Below are positions 32,745 through 44,520 of a stretch of 64,000 bases of DNA, piece after piece. A program made the translations under genes and the position numbers. Source of the DNA: Strigamia acuminata (taxonomy: Eukaryota; Arthropoda; Chilopoda; Geophilomorpha; Linotaeniidae). The DNA lies in assembly GCA_949358305.1 (NCBI GenBank), contig OX442314.1, positions 40,432,581 through 40,496,580 of the forward strand, written 5' to 3'. Position 1 is the stretch's first letter; every line of letters begins with the position of its first letter. The notes under the pieces were generated by a model. The model was not told where the DNA came from and made no database searches. It saw nothing but the letters and a program-made list of their open reading frames with translations.

Positions 32745-32950
32745 CATCTTTGCAATGTGCTTTGCTATGCATTGGTGGAGTCTGTTTATATAGCATCTTG
32801 GTGGTGCTTCCCTTGAATACAACCCCATTCAATCCTATTATTCTTCAAGTTGAGGATGTCTTTTGGTATTTTTCCTATGAAATTAAGGAATGTGGTCCCA
32901 CTAAATTTTTAAGAAAATTCTTTCGCACTTGTTGTGGCTTTTATATACTT
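32745..32950. other. Spacer upstream of the RING-like pseudogene
   Basis: No coding region is supported. Confidence 0.3.
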
Positions 32951-33480
32951 TCATTCTCTACCACAATCAGGAGATGCACTGTTAACTGTAACTAACAATT
33001 CTTGATGTTCCAAATTATCATTAACTGGAGTTTCATCATACAGCTCATGAAAAGACTCTACACCACCTCCCTCTATCACACAAATGAAAAGTTCATGGGT
33101 GATGAAAGACATTAAATCTTTAGTCTCATGGAATGGAAGCATGAACTTGCTTTTTCCAACACGAAGTTTGGCCATGGCTCGCTTCAGCAATTCCAGGCTT
33201 TGGTTTTGATTGGCGAATTCCATTCCAAATCCACTTTTGCCACTATTTTTTTTCATCAACAGGCATACGAGAATTTGGGACATCAAAGCCATCATTTACA
33301 ATTTTGATAAAATTAGCCAAATTGTAATCTTTGACAATAAATGAGACTGCCTTTGATGTCCTATTAAAGAAAAGCTGGGCTGCTTTTCTAACATTCTGAC
33401 GTTGTTGCCTGCTGACAGTCAGGTGATCTCTGGAAACACTCGGTTTATTTCGTCAAACTTCCGAAATGCGTCTAGATTTT
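32951..33480 (-). pseudogene. P-element-like transposase relic, second copy
   Basis: The minus strand encodes SGKSGFGMEFANQNQSLELL and KLRVGKSKFMLPFHETKD then MSFITHELF. The part at 33230-33420 matches the relic at 26835-27020. Frameshifts break it. Confidence 0.65.
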
Positions 33481-33700
33481 TTTTTTTTTTTTTTAAAAGA
33501 ATAAAAAAAATTAAATAAATAAATAAAAATAATAATTGAAGAAAAACAATCTTTCATTCATTCATGGCATTGCATCGCATCTTACTCCATAATTGACCCA
33601 ACAAATTTATTATCCATTTCGTGTTTCGATTCTTGGAAAAACACCTAGCTGTAATGTTTGGTAAACATGTGATGTGATCCAAGGTGCACACCACTGCGAA
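33476..33700. repeat. Poly(T) and AT-rich segment absent from the 39.8-kb copy
   Basis: The paralogous copy joins CCGAAATG directly to CACACCACTG at about 39849, whereas here roughly 220 bases, beginning with a T20-like run, lie between. It is either an insertion here or a deletion there. Confidence 0.5.
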
Positions 33701-33879
33701 TACAGTTTTTCCTCTTTGACTCTGCTTTCAAAGCTTGTGCTGTTGTGCTGTTGTGCTGTTGCATATCAAAGTTAGAACCTCTTCACAGCTACTTATTTAC
33801 ACAATTTGCAGCTGCAGACAACACATCTCACTCAAAAAATCACTGATTAGATTAGGTGATCAGCCAGGGAGTACCTCTT

Positions 33880-34500
33880 GTCCTAATTATATCCTGATGT
33901 GAATTTTCATGTTTAGAAGTGAAATGTACTTCTATATTACCTAACTGAGTTTCTAATTTCATCACGTCTTTCTTTGCTTTTATAAAAGCATCTTAGTTGT
34001 ATGAACTGGAATAACCTACTACAGCTAATCTTGGTTTTAGCTGGCATGAGTGCATAGAAAACTGTAAAAGCCTATTAACAATTTTACTAGAAGCTGCTGC
34101 TACATCATTAACCACAAGATTAAGTGAATGACATGAACAAGAGACAAAAAAGGTTTTTGATTTTGATTTAGAATCAGTCTTTGTACACCAGAATGGACAC
34201 ATTTCATGTTTGCTCCATTGTTGTAACCCAGTCCACTCATGAATTCAATTTTGATTCTCAAAGTTTTCAACTCTTGTAATAACACTTCAGTTAAACTAGC
34301 ACCACTGGTTAATTCAACAGGCAAAAATTTGATAAAATATTCTGTAGGAAAATACGTCTCTTTTTTGTGACAACTTGAATGACTAATGACATTTGTTCAA
34401 CTCTACTAACATCTGGAGTAAAATCTAATATTATGCTAAAATATTTAGCTTTCTTAATTTTAGCAATAATAGTGGTTTGCACTTTTTGTCCCAGAAGTGA
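33880..34500 (-). pseudogene. hAT-type (DUF4371/ZMYM1-like) transposase relic
   Basis: Fragments of the minus strand read [61 protein letters not shown] and SCSCHSLNLVVNDVAAAS. This block order (D-T-D-S..EQ, GYNNGANM, CxxHSLNLVVxD) is typical of animal hAT transposases with DUF4371. Several frameshifts are present. Confidence 0.75.
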
Positions 34501-34507
34501 AATAAGA

Positions 34508-35110
34508 TTATTTTATATTGACTTTATTACATGGTTTAGTGGCCCTAAAGGTTAAACTCATGGGCGGACGTGCTTGGTTTCGCCATGCACTGTTTTTTGG
34601 CGGAGCAACTTTCTTCGGGGTGAGCGTTGGATAAGCGTTTCTCCGCCTTTTGCTTCTTTCTACCAAAGAATCCGAGGTAGAATAACTGATGCATGGCTCG
34701 TTGCGATCGTATGAAACCATGCTTTGGTCTCCACTCTGGTCTATCCTGTCGATCACCCTGGATTTGTTGCAACCAGATTTTTATCTCCTTTTCGGAGAAT
34801 CCGGCGGGCTGAAGATGGTTAAATACTTCGGTGTGTGCTGTTCTTCGAACCCCGTGATAATAATCCACGTGGATTCGGTGGCGCTGTTCGTCCGAAGCTG
34901 CGTCGCGCCAACGATAGTACACGTCCCATTCTGTCGCCTGGAAAGGCGGGCCGGAGTAGTGGATGCGGTATCGGAGATGGTGGGTCTAGCTCTTCGGGGA
35001 TCAGCTGACACAGAGCGTCTCTGTCTTGTTCGGGCATATAGTGGATGATTGATTGTTGACTCGCCCAAAATCTGCTGATTGCTCTTGAAAAATGCAATCA
35101 AATCTTCCAT
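34508..35110 (-). pseudogene. GC-rich orphan gene, frameshifted
   Basis: The minus strand begins MEDLIAFFKSNQQ (35110), continues in a second frame with YMPEQDRDALCQLIPEELD and in a third with YYRWRDAASDEQRHRIHVDY to KPSTSAHEFNL (34545). Coding-like composition passes from frame to frame, so it is probably one protein of about 185 residues with two indels. No domain is recognised. Confidence 0.4.
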
Positions 35111-35278
35111 GGATCAAAATCAACACAGTCTTGCAACGCCTGCCTAAAAAGTTCCGGTATGGCCTCCCGCCACAAACTGCCGGACGAAACTCGTTGTGGG
35201 TCGATGGGACCCCACGTTCCTCGGTAATCATCCGAAATTTCAAGACAAAACAAATGCTTCCACCCGATCTGTTTGCAA

Positions 35279-38188
35279 CTAAGAAACTTGACTTTCTTTT
35301 CTATTTTTTTTATTTCGTAAAAAATATGAATGATTTTGAAGATGTAATTCTAGATTTTCAATTTTTTCTTCTTTTGGATCAAACTTCATTAAGTCATTTA
35401 ATTTAACATGCAATGAAACAATTTCTGCTCTGAAGGAAATTGCTTGATTGTTTTTATTACTTTTTTCACTTGCAGCTTTTGAAGAGAAAGTTATTAACTC
35501 CTGCAGAATATCTTTTATTTCCAATTCCAAATTGTCATACTCTATTAATTGTTGAACATAGCGACAAACAAATATTCCACAGTCCCAAGCGTTATTTTGA
35601 ATGATATGTGGTGTTGTCACCAAATCTTGCATTTCTATATTTTTGAAGTCTTTCAATGTTGGGCTCCTTAAACAAAGATTGGGGATACTTTGTAAATACT
35701 CCAATGCTTTCTTCTCAGTTTCAGTGGTTTGGCCTAATGAGTTTAACAAATAGTTTTCTTCTTCTTGCATATCAACCACAATTACACTCCAATGATTTCT
35801 CTCACAAACAGGTAGCACAAAAAAATCTTAAATTTTGTGTATCCGAAAAATCTGGTAGACAATTTTCCCAATTTGCATTTGCATTTTTTAATTTTGTATA
35901 AACATAATTATTGAAAGCGTACATAGCATTCTTTGAGTATACTTTTAATACTTCTGGGTAACCGTCTAGTACATCTTCTAAATGCTGTTTTGGCAATAAT
36001 GTATTTAATTGTAGACGTGTAATTGAAACATTGTTTATTTTCAATATACAGTCGGTTTTAGATAGGTATGGTTGTTTTCCAGTTGAATTTTCTATATCCA
36101 CCCATGTGGGGAGAGGATCATTAAGATCCAATGAACCTTCAATTGTCACAAGTTTCTTGGCATTATTTGAAATTGTAGGTGGGAGATTTATACCAGGAAC
36201 ACTCACAGTAGGAAAGAAAATTCTTTTACGTGGTGGTTGTTGGTACACACCTTTCCTTTTATTACTTCTAAACTTCATTTCTTTTGAAGTGTGTGCAGGC
36301 GATCTATCCCATGTTTCTTTAACAAGTTGGGTTGCCTTTTTAACTTTAATGTTATTATTTTGCATGCACGGTAGATTACTCATTTGGGATTGTTCTTTTG
36401 TGAATACTCTCTTATTGTTTTTCTTCCTATTTTTTATGGCTAATTCTTTTTCAAATTCTCTTTGCATAGCTAAAACTCCTTGGTAATGTTTCCATGCTAG
36501 CTCATCCAATCGGAATACACGATTGTGCAGATGAATATATTTAAATATTTTTTGGTAAACCTCAATGATCTCTTGTGTGTTTGGAGGTTTATCTAGGAAA
36601 TTTATTGGTCTTGTCTGCCTAACAGAATCTTTGATGGGACAATAGTCCGCATATGACTTAGTTTTATCATGCCTGCTAATGTCTCCCATCATTAGATTTG
36701 TCCACAAAGGTGCGATTGCAAAATAGCATTTCATTAATTTTTTATAAATGTCCTCATTATAGTACTCATTTTTGTCATTTGATACACGATCAATGTTTGT
36801 TGTTGAAATACTTCTAACTTTAGTTTCCACACTGACTGCAAAAAGCTTGAAATGTGAGTTTTTGTCTGCAAGTAAGGCCTCTTCCTCTGTTTCATCATCA
36901 TCACAAGCTGTGTTTGAATTTATGTGTGTGGCATCTGCTATTTCAGCTGTTTCAAAATTTGTTGAAACAGGTTGGATTCCTAAACAGTTCACTACCTTTT
37001 CCATGTGTGAAATGCACTTGGTTAAAATGTCACATTCTGAGGGACATAAAAGAATTGTAATGATGCATTCTAATAGACACTTATACTCATCAAGAGTATT
37101 AGAATTCAGAAGTGCACTAAACATGTACATAAAAGATTTTTTATCTTTTTTATTCAATGTATTCAAGTGCTTGCTGACATTTTTCATTATATGACAAGTA
37201 CCACAATGAATTATGGTCTTTTCCAACTCTTTAGTTGATGCATCACCATTCAATATTTTCCAACACCTCTGCAAGTACTCGTTGAGCGTTTCACGATTGA
37301 AAACAAATAGTACAGAGTTTATCAGAGCTAAACTTTGATCACAACAAAACATTCGAGGTTTGCATAGACCCCTGTGACCATATAAGCTTTTTTCATCATG
37401 TCTGAATTTAATCAAGAATTCAGTTATCATGGGTTCATTGTGCCTACATGTAACAAGATTTGCTACAGAACATGGCATTTTATTAACAGCTTTTGGATTA
37501 CATATAACAATGGAGTAGTAATAACATTTTTGTTTCTTACTTTCAGTTGGGTTGTGAGCAACACCTCCTGTAGCATCCAAAAAACTGCATCAGTAGGTGC
37601 ATAAGTGTGGAAATGTCTAATTCCACATTCAGTCCATGCCATGTAATATGCAGGATCCAAGCTTATACTTTGTAAAAAAAAACCACTTAGTTTTTTATTA
37701 TTTGTAAGCTGATGTTCACTGTCCATAGCTGTTTTCATTTTGGCCAAACTTAAAAAAATGTTGTCATCTTTCCTGATTTCCTTTCTGGCCTCATACGCAA
37801 TTTGCTTGTAGGTTTCAGGGTTCATGGCCACCCTGGTTAAATTTCCAGCTTTAAAACTCAAATCTGAAATGTTTGTCAGATGTTCAAAATATATAGTTTT
37901 TGGATACTTGTTGTGTTCTAACTCTTTTTTCAGAGATGTGCGATCACCAGATGATATATTTCTGGAAAAATATGATCCGGGCTTATGTTTAATTGCACCC
38001 AACCATGTTACATGGCAAGTTAGATCTCTTAACATTTCAACAGCAAACTCACATGTACAATCATTTTTGTTCACACACTTTCCATTTATCCGGAATATAA
38101 TAGTATTTGATTTACTTTTTCTGCTGTTATCTGTCGTAACACGGTGCTTTTTAAACGATAGGGTGCAGTATGGGTTGAGGTTGTTCAA
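35279..38188 (-). pseudogene. MULE-type transposase with C-terminal Ulp1-like protease, two frameshifts
   Basis: Three adjoining minus-strand frames make one protein of about 970 codons. 38188 to about 37590: N-terminal region with clustered Cys (CEFAVEMLRDLTCHVTW). 37580-35802: DATGG (first catalytic Asp), CCDQSLALIN (second Asp), CGTCHIMKNVSKHL (MULE C-x2-H block). 35818-35279: a C48/Ulp1-like core with NHWSVIVVD and AWDCGIFVC (His, Asp, Cys). The first junction lacks one T in a T-run near 37590, and the second has one T too many near 35812. The mobile element would insert DNA by a DDE mechanism; the protease role in such fusions is unknown. No terminal repeats were identified. Confidence 0.75.
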
Positions 38189-38403
38189 CTTTTTAGCTAA
38201 AAAAATTGTTCAACCACATTACAACATTACAACAATACAGACAACAACACTACAGTAGACATAACTTAATACTAAGAAATCTACCAAGTACAAACCAAAT
38301 CAATTCAATATATAACTTGGGGGTTGTAATTATACAAATGAAACTATTCTCACACTATTGGTGTTAGTCAACTACCTGTAGCACAGGGTTGTCAACTACC
38401 AGT

Positions 38404-38600
38404 TCATCTATCACTAAGGAACCTACTTAAACCCCAAAAAATGAAATGAGCAAATAATTGTTTGATCATCTGATTTAGATAGATCCCTAATTTTAATCTG
38501 TCCTCATTTAAGGATTCATCAAAAGAGGAGGTTCCTGCAGCACTATGCTCAATTACAGACCCTGAGTTGTTTAAATAACTCGGATGATATTGCTGTAATG
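38404..38600. repeat. Dispersed repeat, copy A
   Basis: AGTTCATCTATCACT...GATATTGCTGTAATGAA is about 90 percent identical by eye to 47478-47682. A minus-strand frame (DESLNEDRLKLGIY) is open in both, so it may be a transposase fragment. Confidence 0.65.
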
Positions 38601-39004
38601 AAACCCTTTCTTGGTGAAAAATGAAAAATCTGTGTGTGTTCGGACGGACTCTGTTGTATATTGTAACAAAGCTGCGTTTTATGTAGAGTAAAAAAGAACA
38701 GTGCACAAGGCTGAGGAGTTGGGGGATTAAGACAAAGACTTTATTGGGGTCACTGGTGATGCAGACAGGGGAGCATCACCAAACATGTTAGTTACATGAC
38801 ACGTGACAGTTGGAGTGGACACTCCCAAGTACCCCCTTATTGCAAGTACAGGGTTACATTGAAACGGGAACCCAATAAAATAAAGGAACATTTAACACTG
38901 AGACATGAGCGAAGCTCGATCAAACATGAAAAAGGCAAATGCGAAAAAACACACTACAAAAGCAAAAAGAAAGCAAGATTTCAAGAATAAAGTAACTGAA
39001 TTAC
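38601..39004. other. No gene recognised
   Basis: Contains GACAAAGACTTTATTGGGGTCACTGGTGATG-type sequence without a partner in this window; possible LTR remnant but unproven. Confidence 0.25.
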
Positions 39005-39016
39005 ACACGCGTACAG

Positions 39017-39189
39017 GGCGCGACATAGCCAGGCGCGACATTTAGATTCGCGCCTGGCAATCGGCAGTACATTGCTACTAATTTCTAAACGCGACATGTT
39101 ATTTTTACGGTAGTTCGGAATAGCGTGGCGCGACACGGGGTTCTAACCAGGCGCGACACTTGGGCATAGCATGGCGCGACACGCTATGC
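39017..39189. repeat. Cluster of GGCGCGACA motifs with flanking hairpins
   Basis: Exact copies start at 39017, 39032, 39127, 39150 and 39173; the last three are spaced exactly 23 bp. Two small inverted repeats overlap them: CCAGGCGCGA/TCGCGCCTGG (39029-39057) and GCATAGC/GCTATGC (39164-39189). Confidence 0.8.
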
Positions 39190-39269
39190 CAAAGATACAT
39201 GACACATCGCTTGTTAAAACAGTCGTAAAAACTATCCCCTTTTTCATCTAACTGTACAATTTTATTCAT

Positions 39270-39420
39270 TTTTTTCGTTGTTATTGCACAAGAGCGAGTG
39301 AAGTATTTGTATATCAATAATAATTGCGCGATGACGAGAGAGGACGCAATAACAACGAGATTTTATGTCGATCTCTTGTTACTGCGCAAGAACGAGTGAT
39401 GTATCTGTATATCACCGTCT
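39270..39420. repeat. Imperfect tandem duplication, about 105 bp
   Basis: GTTATTGCACAAGAGCGAGTG and GTTACTGCGCAAGAACGAGTG both lead into GTATATCA. Confidence 0.6.
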
Positions 39421-39504
39421 ACAAGTATTTATAGTCGCTTGTATTTTTTATACCGTATACATATAAAATAAAGAAATAAAAATAAAATAAAATAAAATAT
39501 AACC

Positions 39505-40375
39505 TTTCTGGAATGGAAGCATGGACTTGCTTTTTCCAACACGAAGTTTGGCCACAGCTCGCTTCAGCAATTCCAGGCATTGGTTTTGATTGGCGAATTC
39601 CATTCCCAAATCCACTTTTGCCACTATTTTTTTCATCAACAGGCATACGAGAATTTAGGACATCAAAGCCATCATTTACAATTTTGATAAAATTAGTCAA
39701 TTTGTAATCTTTGACAATAAATGAGACTGTCTTTGATGTCCTATTATAGAAAAGCTGGGCTGCTTTTCTAACATTATGACGTTGTTGCCTGCTGACAGTC
39801 AGATGATCTCTGGAAAGACTCGGTTTATTTCGTCAAACTTCCGAAATGCACACCACTGCGAATACAGTTTTTCCTCTTTGACTCTGCTTTCAAAGCTTGT
39901 GCAGAGAGCTGTTGCATATCAAAGTTAGAACTTCTTCTCAGCTACTTATTTACACAATTTGCAGCTGCAGACAACACATCTCACTCAAAAAATCACTGAT
40001 TAGATTAGGTGATCAGCCAGGGATTACCTCTTGTCCTAATTATATCCTGATGTGAATTTTCATGTTTAGAAGTGAAATTTACTTCTATATTTCCTAACTG
40101 AGTTTCTAATTTCATCACGTCTTTCTTTGGTTTTATAAAAGCATCTTAGGTTGTATGAACTGGAATAACCTAACACAGCTATTCTTGGTTTTAGCTGGCA
40201 TGAGTGCATAGAAAACTGGAAAAGCCTATTAACAATTTCACCAGAAGCTGCTGCTACATCATTAACCACAAGATTAAGTGAATGACATGAACAAGAGACA
40301 AAAAAGGTTTTTGGATTTTGATTTAGAATCAGTCTTTGTATACCAGAATGGACAAACTTAGTGCAAAAAGTCAAA
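39505..40375 (-). pseudogene. Composite P-like plus hAT-like relic (paralogue of 33.1-34.2 kb)
   Basis: The order of P-like fragment (minus strand GFGNGIRQSKPM / VGKSKSMLPF) then hAT-like fragment (SGIQRLILNQNPKTF, SCSCHSLNLVVNDVAAAS) is the same as at 33130-34200, with long near-identical stretches. The pair was therefore copied as a unit after the two relics became adjacent. Confidence 0.75.
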
Positions 40376-40385
40376 TATAAAATTT

Positions 40386-40900
40386 AAATGAAAAGGAAAA
40401 GCAGCCAGATAGCAAGCTACAGTACAGTACAGTACAGTACAGTACAGTACAGTACAGTAAGTACAAGGCAGCTATACTCTATTTCTGGCAAAGCAAATTT
40501 AAACAATACCAAATTCAAATGAAAAGGAAAAGCAGCCAGATAGCAAGCTAATTATCTTGTACAGTAAGTACAAGGCAGCTATACTCTACTAGTATTCTCT
40601 GGCAAAGCAAATCCAAACAACACCAAATTCAAATGAAAAGGAAAAGCAGCCAGATAACAAGCTACAGTACAGTACCGTACAGTAAGTACAAGGCAGCTAT
40701 ACTCTATTCTCTGGCAAAACAAATTCAAACAATACCAAATTCAAATGAAAAGGAAAAGCAGCCAGATAGCAAGCTAATTATCTTGTACAGTAAGTACAAG
40801 GCAGCTATACTCTATTCTCTGGCAAAGCAAATTCAAACAATACCAAATTCAAATGAAAATGGAAAAGCAGCCAGATAGCCAGCTAATTATCTTGTACAGC
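40386..40900. repeat. Tandem array, about 113-bp unit with internal (CAGTA)n
   Basis: The unit AAATGAAAAGGAAAAGCAGC begins near 40386, 40518, 40631, 40744 and 40853. The first unit holds about eight CAGTA repeats, the others fewer. The last partial unit supplies the final codons of the minus-strand ORF that ends at 40883. Confidence 0.88.
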
Positions 40901-41854
40901 CTCATCGACAGGGCTCGTACTTATTGAATCCCTTACCACTCCCATCTGCATTCCGCTGATCAAATGCCGTTCCTGCATAATGAGTGGTAATCCCTGAGGT
41001 TCGTCACGTAACAAGTCGGGGGCTGGAGGATCACGAAGTCGGGTACCATTGGTCTCGGGATAGTTCCATGGTCGTAGCTCGATCCGGTTCTCCTGCGCAA
41101 CTCGTTGCGCCTGTTGCCAATACCAACGATGCACTGTTCTGAACCGCAGCACCGATGCCGGGCTCCCATTCAATGCTCTAAATGGCGGGTATGTGACGCC
41201 ACCAATATTGATATTGTCCTGTCGGCGTCGGCGCAGGGCCCATCCGAATATCTGCCGCATCCAAACTGTAAACATATCTCTACGCAAATCTCCATTTCCA
41301 TTACATGCCCGACAAGTGCACGTGGCTCGCGACGGATCCTCCTCCACTCCATGTCCCGAACAAACCGGACACACTTCGTGGCTCGGAAAACCTAAATTAA
41401 ATGTCTCCCGAAAAATTCTCGCCGGTGTTGGGATCCATGTAACAGTAATGGTATCATCGGTATTGTCATTGTCATCGGCATCGGCAGCAACATTTTCTAA
41501 AACAAAATTATTTAGTGCAACAAACTTTTTATCAACTTCTTCTGTAGCAATGTTTAGATTTTTACTTTTTGAGGTATCCAAAAAATCAAGTGGAGTAATC
41601 TTCACTCCAAGCTTTAGTAAATTCAAAAAATGCCCGCAATTGGGATTCGTGCTCCATCGAGCCCTTAAGTTGTTCTGGTATTTCAATGTGCATGGTTGAC
41701 TGTGTGCCAAAGCCATTTTCTTACACACTTCTGTCCTTTCTTCAGGTTTTAATTTTTGAAAATGGCTCACAAAGGGATCGGCGTCAAAAACCGATTCGGC
41801 AAAGAGCTTTATGTATTCGTAAGTCCACTTGCATCGCTTGCGTTTATAAACCAT
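40883..41854 (-). CDS. Orphan protein with two CxxCxGxG motifs
   Basis: An intact 323-residue frame starts with ATG at 41854, directly after TTTATTTTAG, so it may be the second exon of a longer gene. The N-terminal part is basic (MVYKRKRCKWTYEY) with a helical region; a acidic Asp/Asn stretch follows; then CPVCSGHG and CRACNGNG about 18 residues apart, a pattern known from DnaJ zinc domains, here with only two repeats; then a Trp-rich basic part (FRTVHRWYWQQAQRV). No J-domain is seen. Composition is more GC-rich than the flanks. A similar motif pair is found in the decayed gene at 42.4-44.5 kb, so this is probably a repeated, perhaps transposon-borne family. Function unknown. Confidence 0.55.
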   Translation of the reverse strand: MVYKRKRCKWTYEYIKLFAESVFDADPFVSHFQKLKPEERTEVCKKMALAHSQPCTLKYQNNLRARWSTNPNCGHFLNLLKLGVKITPLDFLDTSKSKNLNIATEEVDKKFVALNNFVLENVAADADDNDNTDDTITVTWIPTPARIFRETFNLGFPSHEVCPVCSGHGVEEDPSRATCTCRACNGNGDLRRDMFTVWMRQIFGWALRRRRQDNINIGGVTYPPFRALNGSPASVLRFRTVHRWYWQQAQRVAQENRIELRPWNYPETNGTRLRDPPAPDLLRDEPQGLPLIMQERHLISGMQMGVVRDSISTSPVDEAVQDN

Positions 41855-41874
41855 CTAAAATAAAAATAAAGTAA

Positions 41875-42386
41875 ATTAAAAATAAATAACATTAAAATAA
41901 CTAAAATTATTATACTTTTTTATATATCACTCAGAGAAAGAAAATTCTATGACTTCTGAAAAAGACAAAAACTTCATATAATATAAATCAATGATGTAAT
42001 TAACAATTTGTGTAACAATATCATATATCATACTGCATCGAAAAAATGCAGAGTTTAAATAGGCACCAGACTCATATAAATACCCTCAACGTGACCACGA
42101 GGGTGTCTCATCACCGCAGCTGCGTCTGCCGGGCCACGGGCCTCAACCGCACCTGTCTAACATGCCACGCAAGTAATGAGACTCAAACGTCAAAAACCGG
42201 AGGACGAGGAGTCAAACCTCTAAAGATGGGTGAATGAAGGGTTGGCGAAGGATCTAGGACGGCATGTGGGGCCACATAGCCACGTGTCCACGTAAGGGGT
42301 AGCACATGTGCATGCCAAGCAGTCAAAAAACAAAATGTTGATACACAAATTAAACGGTGATTTCCTTGGGCGACTCATTTCAAGTT
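41875..42386. other. Spacer between the two orphan genes
   Basis: A GC-richer patch at 42085-42260 (ACGAGGGTGTCTCATCACC...) has no recognised content. Confidence 0.3.
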
Positions 42387-44520
42387 TTAAGTTGAAATGT
42401 TTCGCTTATAGAACGACGACGAGATCGTCAGGACAAATGGATTCTTCTGAAAGGATGACATTCTGGGCTTTTTCAACTTACTTATTAGCTGGCGGTACCC
42501 TTGATACCGCTGCGCCGTAAAATAAATGGCCTGTCCCACCTCGAAAAGAAAGGCTGCCACTGGCGGGACCATTTCACTCGCTCTGCGCAACTGTTCGGCA
42601 GGGCTTAGTGCATTGACGTCGGACATGGGAGGAAAAAAGAGATCATCAGGAATCTCTACGTCTGCATACGGAGACGGGCCGGCGTTTCTCGCGATTTCCT
42701 TTGATGCAGCCTCCAGCCTCTTAACATGCTCAAGCGCCGAAGTAAGAGCACCGGATAACATTGCGATCTGTTTCTCCGCTTGGTTCGTAGAAGTAGGGTG
42801 TGTCGTGGCGTCTTTCGTCTAGAAGAACTGCTGAGCACGCGATCTCGGTCGGGTGTTGGGGGATGAAGTCGCCGATCCGAGTTGTATGTCGCCGGTCTCA
42901 GGACATACTTGGTTGACAAGGGGCATCTCCACCCAGTTGTCACTGACAATGCCTTCATCTTGAGAGTTGTTTACGCAGGCGGTTTCAGATTCGGAGGTGT
43001 TGGCACCTCGGCGCGTTGGTCTGTGTTCTCCCGTGGCTCCCAGCTGATTCCGTCGCTTATGATAGTCTCTTTTTGTAATCGGCCGACCTCTCGGGCTACT
43101 AGGCGGTCGACGTCCGCTCGCCGCAAGTTTTGGGGTCCCTCCGTAGCGCGCTCACTCATCAAAGTCGACAGTGGCTGGTCATTCGAATCGGAGAAAATTG
43201 GTTTATCTCTGAGGATTTGGTACGCGTTGTAGGAGCCCAAATATATGCATGGTTGGATGGCGTGGGCGTTGAGGATGGCATCTTTCCAAAGGATTGTGAG
43301 GGAATTGTGGACTTTTTGTAGTCGTACTACCGCTTCGTCCCACGCGTTACACCGGAGGTGGTAACATGGGTGAATCCCTACATCCTCGAGTACTTGCGAT
43401 TCATTCGGAGTATGGCATAAACTTGTTAGCGAGATTCATGGTGGCGAGACTTTGATCATAGAGAAAAATGGAAATTGCTCTTACGACTCTCTTGCCTCTC
43501 TTCTGGCTCGGGTCAGCCATGCTGCCGCCGTTGTCGGCTCATCGTCGGCCCAGCGCGGCAGGGAAATGGAGGCAAGAGTAGAAATGGTTCCTACGGACAT
43601 TCGAGGGCTTGGAACGGGCGTGAGCGCAAGGGTAGGAACGTCTGGCGGAGTGGGAGCGGTTGCAGAATCTGTTGATTCCTCGCAAGTCGTGGCGGGCATC
43701 CATTGTCGCTCAGGGGCGTCATCGCTTAAATCGGCGTTCATTTGAAGTTTGGTGGCCGCGATAAAGGCGGTCATCGTGGCGCTTAGGTCCGGGTTGTTGC
43801 GAGTGAGCGTCGAGGAAGTCTCCGAGTGACTATGTCCTGCCGGATCGGTGATTTGGTGGCACACAATGACACAAGGCACGTATTCCAGCGCTTTTTTCCT
43901 TGCGTCAATCCGCTCATGACCGTAATATCCTTCAGTCCGATGCGCCATGGTCGGCTTCGGGGCGCAAATCCCTTCCCAAAGCAGTTTATGCACAACATTG
44001 CGTGCATGGATCTGCTTGCACCTGTGACCCAGCAACAACCAGCGCACAGTGGGCATGTTTGATTGAGGACGGTGTCATGTCTTGTCTTCTGATGCCCTAG
44101 TCCCTGGGCTATGTCCTCTTCGCATCTTTGTCGTCTTTTCTCTAAGGCCCGAGCCTGTTCGGGTGTCACTTCGACGGCTGCGGAATAGCGTCCGGTCGGG
44201 GGCCGTACGCCGTCTGAGGCCGTTCGTGATCCCGTAGGTGGGTTTGGCTCTCGAACCCAGTGTCCGAAAGCGTACTCCTCTCTATAGGGAGCGACGAACG
44301 TTGTCGAATATCGTAGGGCGCCTCGGCCACGCGTATGTTGGAGCCGGTGCTGAGAGATAACTAACTGGTTTTGAAAAATGTCCATCTGGACGTTAAGAAT
44401 TAAGATGGTCCAGACAATAAGCCATCTAATTTTCTGCCGTTCTTGAGAATGTCGTACAGTTCCTGATGTAGCTGTGCCAAAATCTCACACCTGGTTGTCA
44501 TATCTTCCGAATACATACGC
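42387..44520 (-). pseudogene. Decayed gene of the CxxCxGxG orphan family
   Basis: Coding-like minus-strand sequence passes between frames. It starts near 44515 (MTTRCEILAQLHQELYDIL), shifts to a frame with CPLCAGCC and CINCFGKG about 20 residues apart (44385 to about 43970), shifts again (YYGHERIDARKKALEYVPCV to about 43481), continues at 43240-42971 (PLSTLMSERATEGPQNLRR) and DEGIVSDNW...NQVC, meets a TAG near 42820, and ends with LEHVKRLEAASKEIARNAG...ASEMVPPVAAFLFEVGQAI (42761-42500). The motif pair matches the intact gene at 40883-41854, and DEGIVSD...NQVC resembles the tail of the chimeric frame at 26491 (DEGIVTD..NQVC). Confidence 0.45.

Noticed and set aside
39017-39189. CRISPR-like array
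   Set aside because: Repeat is only 9 bp, the copies are few, and the context is eukaryotic.
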